Assembly (NCBI GenBank): GCA_000715685.1
Contig: KL569390.1
Location: forward strand, 23,465-33,136
Reading direction: 5' to 3'
DNA length: 9,672 bases
Source of the DNA: Streptomyces lilacinus
Lineage (GTDB): Bacteria > Actinomycetota > Actinomycetes > Streptomycetales > Streptomycetaceae
Shown: one piece after another, positions 1 through 8,300 of the stretch
How the letters are laid out: each line of letters starts with the position of its first letter
Position numbering within the stretch: position 1 is the stretch's first letter
Translations under genes and position numbers: made by a program
Notes under the pieces: model-generated
Told to the model about the DNA's origin: nothing
The model's database searches: none
The model's input: only the letters and a program-made list of their open reading frames with translations

Positions 1-1220
1 ACACCCAGGCGCTCGACGCTCCAGCCGCCCGCTGCCGAGCCGGCCGCGATGCCGGCGAGGAGCGCGGTCACGGCCAGCGTCATGCCCTCGTTCAGCCGAC
101 CCGGCGGCGTCGTGCCCTGCACCAGGCCCATGCCGGTGACCATGGTGGGCGCGGTCGCCATCCCCGCCAGGAGCAGCGCGCCGGCCAGGGCGAGGAGACT
201 CCCCGTACCCGCGGCGACGAGCGGGCCGAGAGCCAGCACCGCCATCGTGGCCAGACACCGCCGGAAGCGCGCACCCGCCGGCCCCGCCGGCCGGCACAGC
301 CCGTACAGGAGTCCCGCGACACACGACCCGGCCGCCTGCAGACCCAGCACCACCCCTGCCGCGGCGCGGTGGCCCTGGGCGTCGGCGAAGCCGACGGTGA
401 CCACCTCGAGCGAGCCGAAGAGCGCGCCCGTGCAGCCGAAGACGGCCAGCAGCAGCGCCAGGGCGGCGTTGCCGCGCAGCGGCGACCGGGACGAGGACGG
501 CCGGGGCCCGAGCGGCGGTTCGGTGCGGCGCTGCGCGGCGAAGAGGATCGTGCCGGTCAGGAACAGCGCCGTGCCGACGAGCGTGCCGGCCTCGGGGAAG
601 AACGTCGTGCACAGGAAGACGGCGAGCACCGGCCCGAGCATGAAGCAGGCCTCGTCCGCGGCCTGTTCGAAGGAGTTCGCGGTGTGCCGGGCGGCCGGGT
701 CGTCGCGGAAGAGGTGCGCCCAGCGGGCGCGCGCCATGCCACCGGTGTTGGGCGTGGTCGCCGTCGCGGCGTACGCGACGAACAGCGCCCACGCCGGCGC
801 GTCCCACCGCACGCACGCCACCAGCGCCAGCGACCCCGACGCGGCGACGACCGCGGCGGGCACGGCGATCCGCGCCTGCCCGTACCGGTCCACGAGCCGC
901 GCCGTCCACGGCGCCACGACCGCTGTCGTGGCCAGCCCGGTCGCGGTGACGGCACCGGCGAGCGCGTACGACCCCCGCGCCGCCGAGATCATCAGCACCG
1001 CGCCGACGCCGAACATCCCCATGGGCAGCCGCGCGAGCAGGTTCCACACGACGAACGCCCGGGCCCCGGGGACCGCGAGGATCCGGGCGTACGGCCCCGG
1101 CCGGCGGCGGCGACGAGCGGGCCCCGGGGCGCCGGCGCGGTCCAGAGCGACGAGGGTGGCACCGGTGACGGCGAAGAGGGGAGCGGAGGTGCGACGCGCG
1201 GTCGTGGTGGTTGCGGGCAT
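1..1220 (-). CDS. MFS transporter (partial, C-terminus cut by window edge)
   Basis: Integral membrane transporter of the major facilitator superfamily, probably a proton-driven exporter; the substrate cannot be told from sequence. The minus-strand frame is open for 406 codons from ATG at 1220 to the window edge, close to a full-length 12-helix MFS protein, so only a short tail is missing. Hydrophobic helices alternate with short basic loops. LVDRYGQAR (residues 109-117) is the cytoplasmic loop 2-3 motif A. The stretch around SFEQAADEACFMLGP (183-197) resembles a conserved segment I recall from actinobacterial MFS proteins. The first ~45 residues are polar and Arg-rich (RRRRR at 36-40), longer than usual before helix 1. 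No ATG or GTG lies between residues 2 and 57, and CGAGGG (1233-1228) sits 7 nt before the ATG, so this start is preferred. The gene is divergent from the lipase and PKS. Export or self-resistance for the PKS product is a positional guess. The MFS assignment is firm. Confidence 0.9.
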   Translation of the reverse strand, partial: MPATTTTARRTSAPLFAVTGATLVALDRAGAPGPARRRRRPGPYARILAVPGARAFVVWNLLARLPMGMFGVGAVLMISAARGSYALAGAVTATGLATTAVVAPWTARLVDRYGQARIAVPAAVVAASGSLALVACVRWDAPAWALFVAYAATATTPNTGGMARARWAHLFRDDPAARHTANSFEQAADEACFMLGPVLAVFLCTTFFPEAGTLVGTALFLTGTILFAAQRRTEPPLGPRPSSSRSPLRGNAALALLLAVFGCTGALFGSLEVVTVGFADAQGHRAAAGVVLGLQAAGSCVAGLLYGLCRPAGPAGARFRRCLATMAVLALGPLVAAGTGSLLALAGALLLAGMATAPTMVTGMGLVQGTTPPGRLNEGMTLAVTALLAGIAAGSAAGGWSVERLG

Positions 1221-1292
1221 GCCCCCACCCTCGCCGTGATCGGGGTGGGTGGTCCAACACCTGATGAGCGGCCTTTCACGCACTCCCGTTGT

Positions 1293-1312
1293 CAAAAGAT
1301 CGCGGCCTTTTG
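1293..1312. promoter_or_regulatory. Inverted repeat, candidate operator
   Basis: CAAAAG (1293-1298) and CTTTTG (1307-1312) form a perfect 6-base inverted repeat around an 8-base centre. It overlaps the TTGTCA/TTGACA hexamers of the divergent region. The size and the A/T-rich arms in a G+C-rich genome fit a repressor or activator site controlling one or both flanking genes. It could equally be a weak hairpin or chance, and no regulator gene is in view. Confidence 0.3.
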
Positions 1313-1380
1313 GATGAAGACGCGGCGAGCTCCGGTGGTCCGGGTGTTTCGTGGATACGACAAGGTGCGTCACCGCTTCC

Positions 1381-1388
1381 GGAAGGGG
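1381..1388 (+). promoter_or_regulatory. Ribosome binding site of the hydrolase gene
   Basis: GGAAGGGG ends 9 bases before the GTG at 1398 and is the only good Shine-Dalgarno sequence near the start of the lipase homology, so it decides the start. Its first bases belong to the perfect palindrome CTTCCGGAAG (1376-1385). Confidence 0.7.
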
Positions 1389-1397
1389 AACACCGCT

Positions 1398-2219
1398 GTG
1401 CCCGTACCGACCACGATCGACCACCGCGCCCGCACCTACAGCCTCGCGCACGCCTACTGGATGGCCAGGGCGTCGGATCTGGCCTACAAGGACGAGGCCA
1501 CCATCGAGGACCAGGCCAAGCGCTGGGGGTTCGAGCGGGTGCGGCACCATCGCACCCGCTTCACGCCGCCGTTCCCGCTGGAGGACACGCAGGCCTTCAC
1601 CATGGCCGGCGATCACATGATCGTCACCGCGTTCCGGGGGACCGAGCCGGCGCAGATCAGGGACTGGCTCTCGGACGCCACCACCCCGCCCTGGCCGGGG
1701 CCCGGCCGGACCGGCTACGTCCACTACGGCTTCGGCGAGGCGCTGGACTCGGTCTTCCCGGCGGTGAAGGACACCCTCGCGGAGTTCAGGACCAACGGGC
1801 AGAGCGTGTGGTTCACCGGCCACAGCCTCGGCGGCGCGCTGGCGATGCTCGCCGGAGCCCGCATGTACCTGGAGGATCCGCGCCTGCTGGCCGACGGCGT
1901 CTACACCTTCGGGCAGCCCCGCACCTGCGACCGCCTGCTGGCGGCCGCGTGCAACAAGGGCTTCAAGCAGCGCCTGTACCGGTTCGTGAACAACAACGAC
2001 ATCGTGCCGCAGCTGCCCCCGGAGCCGGCCTACACCCACGTCGAGGAGCTGCGGTACATCGACTCCGGAGGCAGGGTCCACGAGACGATGTCGTTCTTCG
2101 GCGGACTCGCCGACCGGGCCCGGGGCCTGACCGCGGACGCGTTCGCCCCCGCGAGCGACGGCGTGCGGGACCACTCGATCCGCAAGTACGTCGCGGCCCT
2201 GGAGAAGAACCTCGTCTGA
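1398..2219 (+). CDS. Class 3 lipase-family alpha/beta hydrolase
   Basis: A 273-residue serine hydrolase of the lipase class 3 family (fungal triacylglycerol lipase-like), expected to cleave an ester or thioester. The fold markers are in order: FRGTE at residues 79-83 (oxyanion strand and loop), the nucleophile elbow GHSLGG with Ser143, FGQPR after the following helix, NNNDIVPQLPP with acid Asp201, and DHSIRKYV with His259. The triad is therefore complete. There is no signal peptide or membrane segment, so it should be cytoplasmic, unlike typical secreted lipases. The frame stays open upstream to 369, but that stretch is antisense to the transporter. The GTG at 1398 has a good ribosome binding site and starts just before the family homology. 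The PKS starts 139 bases downstream, beyond a strong terminator. A role in releasing or trimming the PKS product is possible but rests only on adjacency; ordinary lipid hydrolysis is the alternative. Confidence 0.88.
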   Translation: MPVPTTIDHRARTYSLAHAYWMARASDLAYKDEATIEDQAKRWGFERVRHHRTRFTPPFPLEDTQAFTMAGDHMIVTAFRGTEPAQIRDWLSDATTPPWPGPGRTGYVHYGFGEALDSVFPAVKDTLAEFRTNGQSVWFTGHSLGGALAMLAGARMYLEDPRLLADGVYTFGQPRTCDRLLAAACNKGFKQRLYRFVNNNDIVPQLPPEPAYTHVEELRYIDSGGRVHETMSFFGGLADRARGLTADAFAPASDGVRDHSIRKYVAALEKNLV

Positions 2220-2225
2220 CCGTCC

Positions 2226-2252
2226 GGGCCGTCGCCACGAGGGCGACGGCCC
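2226..2252 (+). terminator. Strong hairpin terminator after the hydrolase gene
   Basis: GGGCCGTCGCC (2226-2236) and GGCGACGGCCC (2242-2252) pair as a perfect 11-base G+C-rich stem with a 5-base loop, starting 7 bases after the hydrolase stop codon. Only two T residues follow directly, which is common for actinomycete terminators that work without a long U tract. It should end hydrolase transcription and so separate it from the PKS, although read-through cannot be excluded. Confidence 0.75.
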
Positions 2253-2281
2253 TTCGACTTCACCTGAGTGGGTGATGCGGG

Positions 2282-2299
2282 ACGCCGTATGTCCGGCGT
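2282..2299. promoter_or_regulatory. Inverted repeat in the PKS leader, candidate operator
   Basis: ACGCCG (2282-2287) and CGGCGT (2294-2299) form a perfect 6-base inverted repeat with a 6-base centre, about 60 bases before the PKS start. It covers the place where a -35 box would sit if TACCGT (2315-2320) is the -10, so a bound protein could block RNA polymerase. C+G-only repeats of this size arise often by chance in such DNA, so confidence is low. Confidence 0.25.
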
Positions 2300-2320
2300 G
2301 ACGAGGGGCATTCATACCGT
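2292..2320 (+). promoter_or_regulatory. Candidate PKS promoter
   Basis: TACCGT (2315-2320) fits the TAnnnT pattern of actinomycete -10 boxes and lies in the only A/T-richer stretch between the terminator and the PKS start. The hexamer 17 bases upstream (TCCGGC, 2292-2297) is a poor -35. Transcription from here would leave a leader of roughly 30 bases. A TTGACG lies at 2320-2325 but has no -10 at a usable distance. Confidence 0.22.
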
Positions 2321-2345
2321 TGACGTGAGAACGCGACGCCGCGTC

Positions 2346-2351
2346 GGGGGG
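2346..2351 (+). promoter_or_regulatory. Weak G-run ribosome binding site of the PKS gene
   Basis: GGGGGG ends 7 bases before GTG 2359 and 4 bases before the adjacent in-frame GTG 2356. The spacing favours 2359. An in-frame stop (TGA, 2326-2328) rules out any start farther upstream in this frame. Confidence 0.45.
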
Positions 2352-2358
2352 TCCCGTG

Positions 2359-5300
2359 GTGCATGCCAGGACATCGACTTCGGTACCGGACGACGCGATC
2401 GCCGTTGTCGGGGCGGCGTGCCGGCTGCCCGGCGGCATCGTCGACCCGGAGGGGCTGTGGGAGGTGCTGGCCGACGGCCGCGCCGTGGTCAGCCCGGGGC
2501 CGCCGGAGGGGCGCTTCGACCCGGCACGGTTCTGGGACCCGGACCCCGAGCGCCCCGGCAGGAGTTACACGTTCGCCGGCGGCTACCTCGCCGACGTCGC
2601 CGGCTTCGACGCGGCGTACTTCGGCATGTCCCCGCGCGAGGCCACGTGCCTGGACCCGCAGCAGCGGCTGGTGCTGGAGCTGACGACGGAGGCGTTCGAC
2701 GACGCGGCCGTCGACCCGGCGGGGCTGGCCGGTTCGGACACGGCGGTGTTCGTCGGGGTCTCGGACATGTCCTACGGCGGACTGCAGATGGCCCGCCTCG
2801 AAGAGGTGAGAGCGCACACCATGAGCGGCAGCGCCCTCTCGCTGACCGCCAACCGGGTCTCGCGCGTCTTCGACCTGCGCGGGCCCAGCATGGCGGTCGA
2901 CACCGCGTGCTCCTCCTCGCTCGTCGCGCTGCACCAGGCGTGCGAGACGCTGCGCTCCGGGCGCAGCCCCGCGGCGGTCGTCGGCGGGGTCAACCTCCTG
3001 CTGGGCCCGCAGGCGTTCGTCGGCTTCTCGCGTGCCTCGATGCTCTCTCCGCGCGGGCGGTGCGCGACGTTCTCGGCGGAGGCCGACGGCTACGTCCGGT
3101 CCGAGGGTGCCGTGGTCGTCCTCCTCAAGCCCCTGGCCGCCGCCCTGGCCGACGGCGACCGCGTCCACGTGGTGATCGCGGCCAGCGGCGTCAACTGCGA
3201 CGGTCGCACCTCGGGCCTCGCGGTGCCCAGCGTCGAGATGCAGCGCCGCCTGCTGGAGGAGGTCTACGGGCGGGCCGGGATCGCCCCGGACGACGTGGCC
3301 TACTTCGAGGCCCACGGGACGGGCACCCCGGTGGGGGACCCGCCGGAGTGCGAGGCCGTCGGGCGGGCCCTGGGCGTACGACGCACCCGCGGCGCCCTGC
3401 CGGTCGGCTCGGTCAAGACGAACCTCGGGCACGGCGAGCCGGCCTCCGGAGTCACCGGGCTCCTCAAGGGCATGCTGGTCCTGCGGCACGGCCTGATACC
3501 GCCCACCCTCCACGCCGAGCCGGCCAACCCGGCCATCGACTTCACCGCCCTCAACCTCGCCCCCGTCACCGAGCCGAGACCGCTTCCGGACCACCCCGCC
3601 GGCCCGGGCTTCGTCGGCGTCAACAGCTTCGGCTTCGGCGGCGCCAACGCCCACGTCGTCCTCGCCGCCCCGCCCCCGGCTCCCGCACCCGCGCCCCCTG
3701 CCGCCGGGCCGCTGCCGCTGGTCGTCTCGGCCCGCACGGCCGAGGCCCTGGGCCGCGCCGCGGCGGCGACGGCCGCCCGCCTGGACCGCGCGGGCACGAA
3801 CGACGTCGACGTCGACGCCAGTGACTTCCACGACGTCTGCTGGACCGCCACGAGGCGCCGGGCCCGACACCCGCACCGCCTCGCCGTGCTCGCCGCCACG
3901 CCCCGGGAAGCGGCGGAGCGGCTCACCGAACTGGCCGCCGACGAGGGCGCCCTGCGCACCGCCGCCACGCCGGCCGCGGGCGAGGGGGCGGTCGCGTTCG
4001 TGTTCTGCGGCAACGGCAGCCAGTGGGACGGCATGGCCGCCGACCTGATGGCCGGCGAGCCGGTCTTCCGCGCCGCGGTCGAGCAGGCCGACGCCCACCT
4101 GCGCCCCCACCTCGGCTGGTCCGTCGCCGACGTCCTCGCCCGCCCGGCACCCAAGGGCGACGAGGCCCCCGAGTGGCCGATGGCGGACACCCTCTACGCG
4201 CAGCCCGCCCTGTTCGCGCTCCAACTCGGCCTGGTCGCGATGCTCGACGCCCACGGGGTCCGGCCGGACGCCGTGCTGGGCCACAGCAGCGGCGAGCTCG
4301 CCGCCTCGTGCGTCAGCGGCGCCCTCGACCTGTCCGCCGCCGCCCGCGTCGTCGCGGCCCGCAGCCGGGCCCAGGCCACCACCGGGGGCCAGGGCCGCAT
4401 GGCGGCGGTCGCCCTCGGCGAGGAGGAGACCGAACGGGCCCTCGCCCCGTTCGCCGGCCGGCTGGAGATCGCGGCGGTCAACAGCGCCCGTGACGTCACC
4501 GTTTCCGGGGAGGCGTCGGCGCTGCGCGAGCTCGGCCGTACGCTGGCCGCCCGCGACGTCCCCTTCCGGGAGCTGGACGTCGACCACTCCTTCCACAGCG
4601 CCGCCATGGACGGCATCGAGGAACGGCTGCGGCACGCCCTGAACGGCTTTCCGGACGCCGCCCCGAACGCCCCGGCGGCCGCGGCACCGCGCATCCCGAT
4701 GTACTCGACCGTCACCGGACGCCGCGTGGCGGCGGGCGAGTTGGACGCCGACTACTGGTGGCGCAACGTGCGCCGCACGGTCCGCTTCGCCGACGCCGTC
4801 CGCGCCCTGGCCGACGACGGGCTCGCCGCCGCCGTCGAGATCGGGCCGCGGCCGACCCTGCGGGGCGCCCTGAACCGGCTCGCCGCCGAGCGCCCCCGCG
4901 GCGCGGGCTTCACCGTCACGCCGGTCACCCCCCAGGACGACGCGGGAGCCCTCCGGGAGGGAGCGGGCGTACGGCAGGCGGCCGCCGGCCTGCTGGCCGC
5001 CGACGCGCTCCGGCCCACCGGCCCCGACCCGTGGTTCCCCGCCCCCGGCCGGGTGACCGACCTGCCGGCCTACCCCTGGCAGCGGCAGCGCCACTGGCAC
5101 GGCACCCCGGAGCACTGGGTGCGCACCAGCGGCGACGGCGTGCTCGTCCACCCCCTGCTGGGCGAGCGCCTCCCCGCCCTGGAGCCGATCTGGCACGCCA
5201 CGGTGGAGCGCACCCGCACCCCGTGGCTCGGTGACCACGATGTCGCGGGGACCGTGGTCATGCCGGCCGTCGGCTACGTGGAGATGGCCCTCGCCGCCGG

Positions 5301-8300
5301 CCGCGAGGTCTTCGACGCCCCCGTCGAGCTGGACACCGTCGACATCCCCCGCGGGCTTCCCCTGACCTGGGATGCGTCGATGGACGTCCGACTGCAGACC
5401 TCCCTCTCGGACGAGGACGGCATCTGGCGGATCGCCAGCCGCGCCGGTGACACCGGCGCCTGGCGCCTGCACGCCCGCGGCCGCGCGCGCCGCCTCGCCA
5501 CCCCCACGCCGCCGGCGTCCCTGGAGACCACGGCACTCGCCGAGCGCCTCCCGGAACACTGGGACGCGCGACAGCTCTACGACACCCTCGCCCGAGCCGG
5601 CCTGAACTACGGCCCGACCTTCCGGCTGCTGCACGACCTCCGTTTCGACCGGAGCCAGGTACTGGCCCGTTACGCCTGCGTCGCGGCCGAGGCCGGCCAC
5701 GACGGCCACGTCGTCCTCCCGCCCCTCCTCGACAGCGCCCTGCAGGCATGCGCACCCCTGATGGCCGAAGCCGACACGGTCTACCTGCCCTCGGCGATCG
5801 GCCGCGTCCGCGTGTGGGAGGCTCCGCCCTCGACGGGCTGGGTGCACGTGCGTCAGCGCTCCCGGACCCGACGGGAGATCGCCTGGGACATCGCCCTCAC
5901 CGACGACGAGGGAACCGTCCGGGTCGCGATGGACGGCGTCCGCCTCCGGCGGGTGCCGACGGCCGCCATGGACGACCTCGGCCAGTACGTCACCGTCCTG
6001 CGCGCCGCCCCGCTGCCGCACCGGTCCGTGCGACCCTCTCCCGCCCCCGCCCCGACGGCCCTCCTCACGGCGGCCCGAGCGGAGATCGACGCCGTCGTCG
6101 CAGCACTGCCGCACGAGGTCCACGCCCGCTGGCTGCGCGATCTGCGGCGAACCGTCGCCGAACACGCCGCCGAGCTGATCGACCGCCTCGTCCCGGGCCG
6201 CGGGGCCCGCACGCTCGACGACCTCCTCGCGGCCGGAGCCCTGCCGCGCTTCCGCGGACTCCTGCTCCTGCTGGCAGGCATGGCGGAGCGGCAGGGACTC
6301 CTCGAACGCGACGGCCTGGCATGGCGCCCGCGCGACCTCCGGGACCCGGGCCCGACGGCCCGCGAGTTCCTGCTCTCCGTCCAGGACCAGCTCGCCCCCG
6401 GCGTGCTCCTCGTGCGCAACCTCCGTGCCCTGCCGGAGGTGGTGCGCGGATCGCGGGACCCCATGGACGCCCTCTTCCTCGACAGCGGCCCCGACCTCGT
6501 CCAGCAGTTCTACGACATCAGCCCGCTGAGCGCCTTCCACAACCGCGTCGCCCGCGCGCTGCTGAGGCAACTGGTGGCCGCCTGGCCGGACGACCGGGAC
6601 CTGCGGATCCTGGAGGTGGGGGCGGGCACCGGCGGGCTCACCTCCTGGCTGCTCCCCGTCCTGCCCGCCGACCGGACCCGCTACGTCTTCACCGACGTCT
6701 CGCAGGCGTTCTTCCCGGCGGCCCAGGGCCGTTTCGCCGACCACGACTTCGTCGAGTACCGCCGGCTCGACCTCGACGCCGATCCCCTCGGGCAGGGCTT
6801 CGCCCCCGGGGACTTCGACGTCGTCGTGGCCGGATACGCGCTCCACGCCGCCCGGGATCTCGGCGCCTGCCTGCGCCGGCTGGCGTCGATCAGCGCCCCG
6901 GGCGGGCACCTGATCGCCCTGGAAGTCCATTCACCGGAATCCCTGGTGGGCATCTTCGGCGCGTTGGAGAGCTTCTGGCACGCCGAGGACGTCGACCTGC
7001 GGCCCGACTCCCTCCTGCTGCCCCGCGACCGCTGGCCCGCCCTCCTGCGTGACCACGGGTACGAGGACGTCACGCGGACGAGCGTGCCCCTGCCGCCGCT
7101 GTGCGACGAGTTCTCGGCCCTGCTGGCCCGCAGAGCCGCGTCGCCCCCCGCCGCCGAGGAGCAGCTCGCCGCGGAGGTCCCGCCGGCCCCGGCGGGCCCG
7201 GAGGCCGAGCCGCAGACCGAGCCGCTGTCCTGGCTGCTGATCACCGAGGACGGCGCCGGGACCGAGCTGACCCGAGAACTGACCGAGCTCCTCGCCGCGG
7301 ACGGCAGCCCCCACGTCGACACCTGCTCCGCCGACGACCTGACGGACGGTCGGCACCCGTCCCTCCTCGCCGACGGCCCCGGTCCCCTCGGCATCGCGTA
7401 CCTGCTCGGCGACCGCCCGGACCGCGCCGCGGCCGGCGACCCGCACGCCACGGTCGACCTCGCGGTACGACGGCTGGCCGTCCTGCGCGCGATCGCGCGC
7501 ACCCACCGAGCGGAGGGCACCGGTCCCGCGCCGCGCGCCCTCGTCCTCGTATGCCACCCCACAGGAGCCCTCCCCGCCCCGGAGCGGCCGGCCGTCCCGG
7601 GCCATGCCGCCGTCTGGGGCGCCGCGCGCAGTCTGGCGACGGAGTTGGCGTCACTGACCGTCAAGCGCGTGTCCTTCGACCGGGGGACGGACCCGCGCGC
7701 GGACGCCGAGCGGCTGCTGGCCGAACTGCGGCCGGCCGCCCCGGACGACGAGGACGAGATCGTCCTCACCCGCGAGGGACGCTTCGTCCCGCGCGTCGTC
7801 CGGGCCCCACGGCCCGAGAAGCCGAGCAGTGGCAACGATGAAGGCGCGGGCGCGGGCACCGACAGCTACCGCTTGACGGTCGACGCCGTCGGACTCGGCT
7901 ACCGCCTCGGCTGGGACCAACTGCCCGTCTCCCGACCCGGTCCGGGCGAAGTGGTCGTCGCCGTGCGGGCCGCCGCGCTGAACTACCGTGATGTCCTGGT
8001 CGTCACGGGTCTGCTGCCCCCGATCGCCGAGGACGGCATCGACTCCGAGGACTGCCTGGGCCTCGAGGGCGCGGGCGTGATCACGGCCGTCGGCCCCGAC
8101 GTCACCGGACTCACGGTCGGAGACCATGTTTTCGGGCTGATGCCCGCGTGCACCCGGCACGCCCGCACCTACGCGTCCCTCGTACGCCCGATCCCCGACG
8201 GCATGACCTTCGCCGAGGCCGCGACCCTGCCCGTCGCCTTCCTCACCGTCCAGCACGGGCTGGAGGACGTGGCCCGGCTGCGCCCGCGCGAGACCCTGCT

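Larger units (their letters stand above)
1221..1397. promoter_or_regulatory. Divergent intergenic region between transporter and hydrolase
   Basis: This 177-base gap separates two divergent starts, so promoters for both should lie in it. Its middle (about 1273-1320) is clearly richer in A/T than its surroundings. A perfect TTGACA lies on the minus strand (1295 to 1290), the consensus -35 for the transporter direction. The hexamers 17-19 bases beyond it are not good -10 boxes, so this promoter is only a candidate. On the plus strand the overlapping TTGTCA (1289-1294) is a 4-5/6 match to a -35, also without a convincing -10. GGATAC at 1352-1357 could be a -10 for the hydrolase but has no clear partner. 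Confidence 0.45.

Noticed and set aside
49..1239. Plus-strand open frame of 396 codons opposite the transporter
   Set aside because: Its Ala/Arg/Pro/Ser-rich translation has no domain, while the minus strand encodes a clear MFS protein over the same bases.
1376..1385. CTTCCGGAAG palindrome overlapping the hydrolase ribosome binding site, as a translational switch
   Set aside because: As RNA it can form only a 3-base stem with a 4-base loop, which is too weak. It is kept only as a note on the ribosome binding site.
369..1397. In-frame upstream extension of the lipase gene
   Set aside because: The extra 343 residues are Arg/Gly-rich, antisense to the transporter and outside the lipase homology. 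The GTG at 1398 has a proper ribosome binding site.
2320..2325. TTGACG as a -35 box for the PKS
   Set aside because: The matching -10 would fall at about 2343-2348, which is GTCGGG and unlike any -10, and transcription would start almost at the ribosome binding site.
2334..2346. Palindrome CGACGCCGCGTCG before the PKS start
   Set aside because: C+G-rich palindromes of this length are expected by chance here, and there is no room for a hairpin loop. It was not scored as an operator.
3801..3819. Tandem GACGTC units (near 3 copies)
   Set aside because: They simply encode DVDVDA in the flexible KS-AT linker; too short and too easily made by codon bias to be a functional repeat.
2268..3824. Plus-strand open frame of 518 codons overlapping the PKS start in another frame
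   Set aside because: Arg/Gly-rich shadow; the true PKS frame through the same region gives a textbook KS domain.
2260..6930. An antisense open frame of 1556 codons opposite the PKS
   Set aside because: Its composition is Gly/Arg/Val/Glu/Ala-rich low complexity with no recognisable domain. The plus strand beneath it encodes intact KS, AT, DH and most of the MT. The open frame is an artefact of the PKS's G/C third-position bias.
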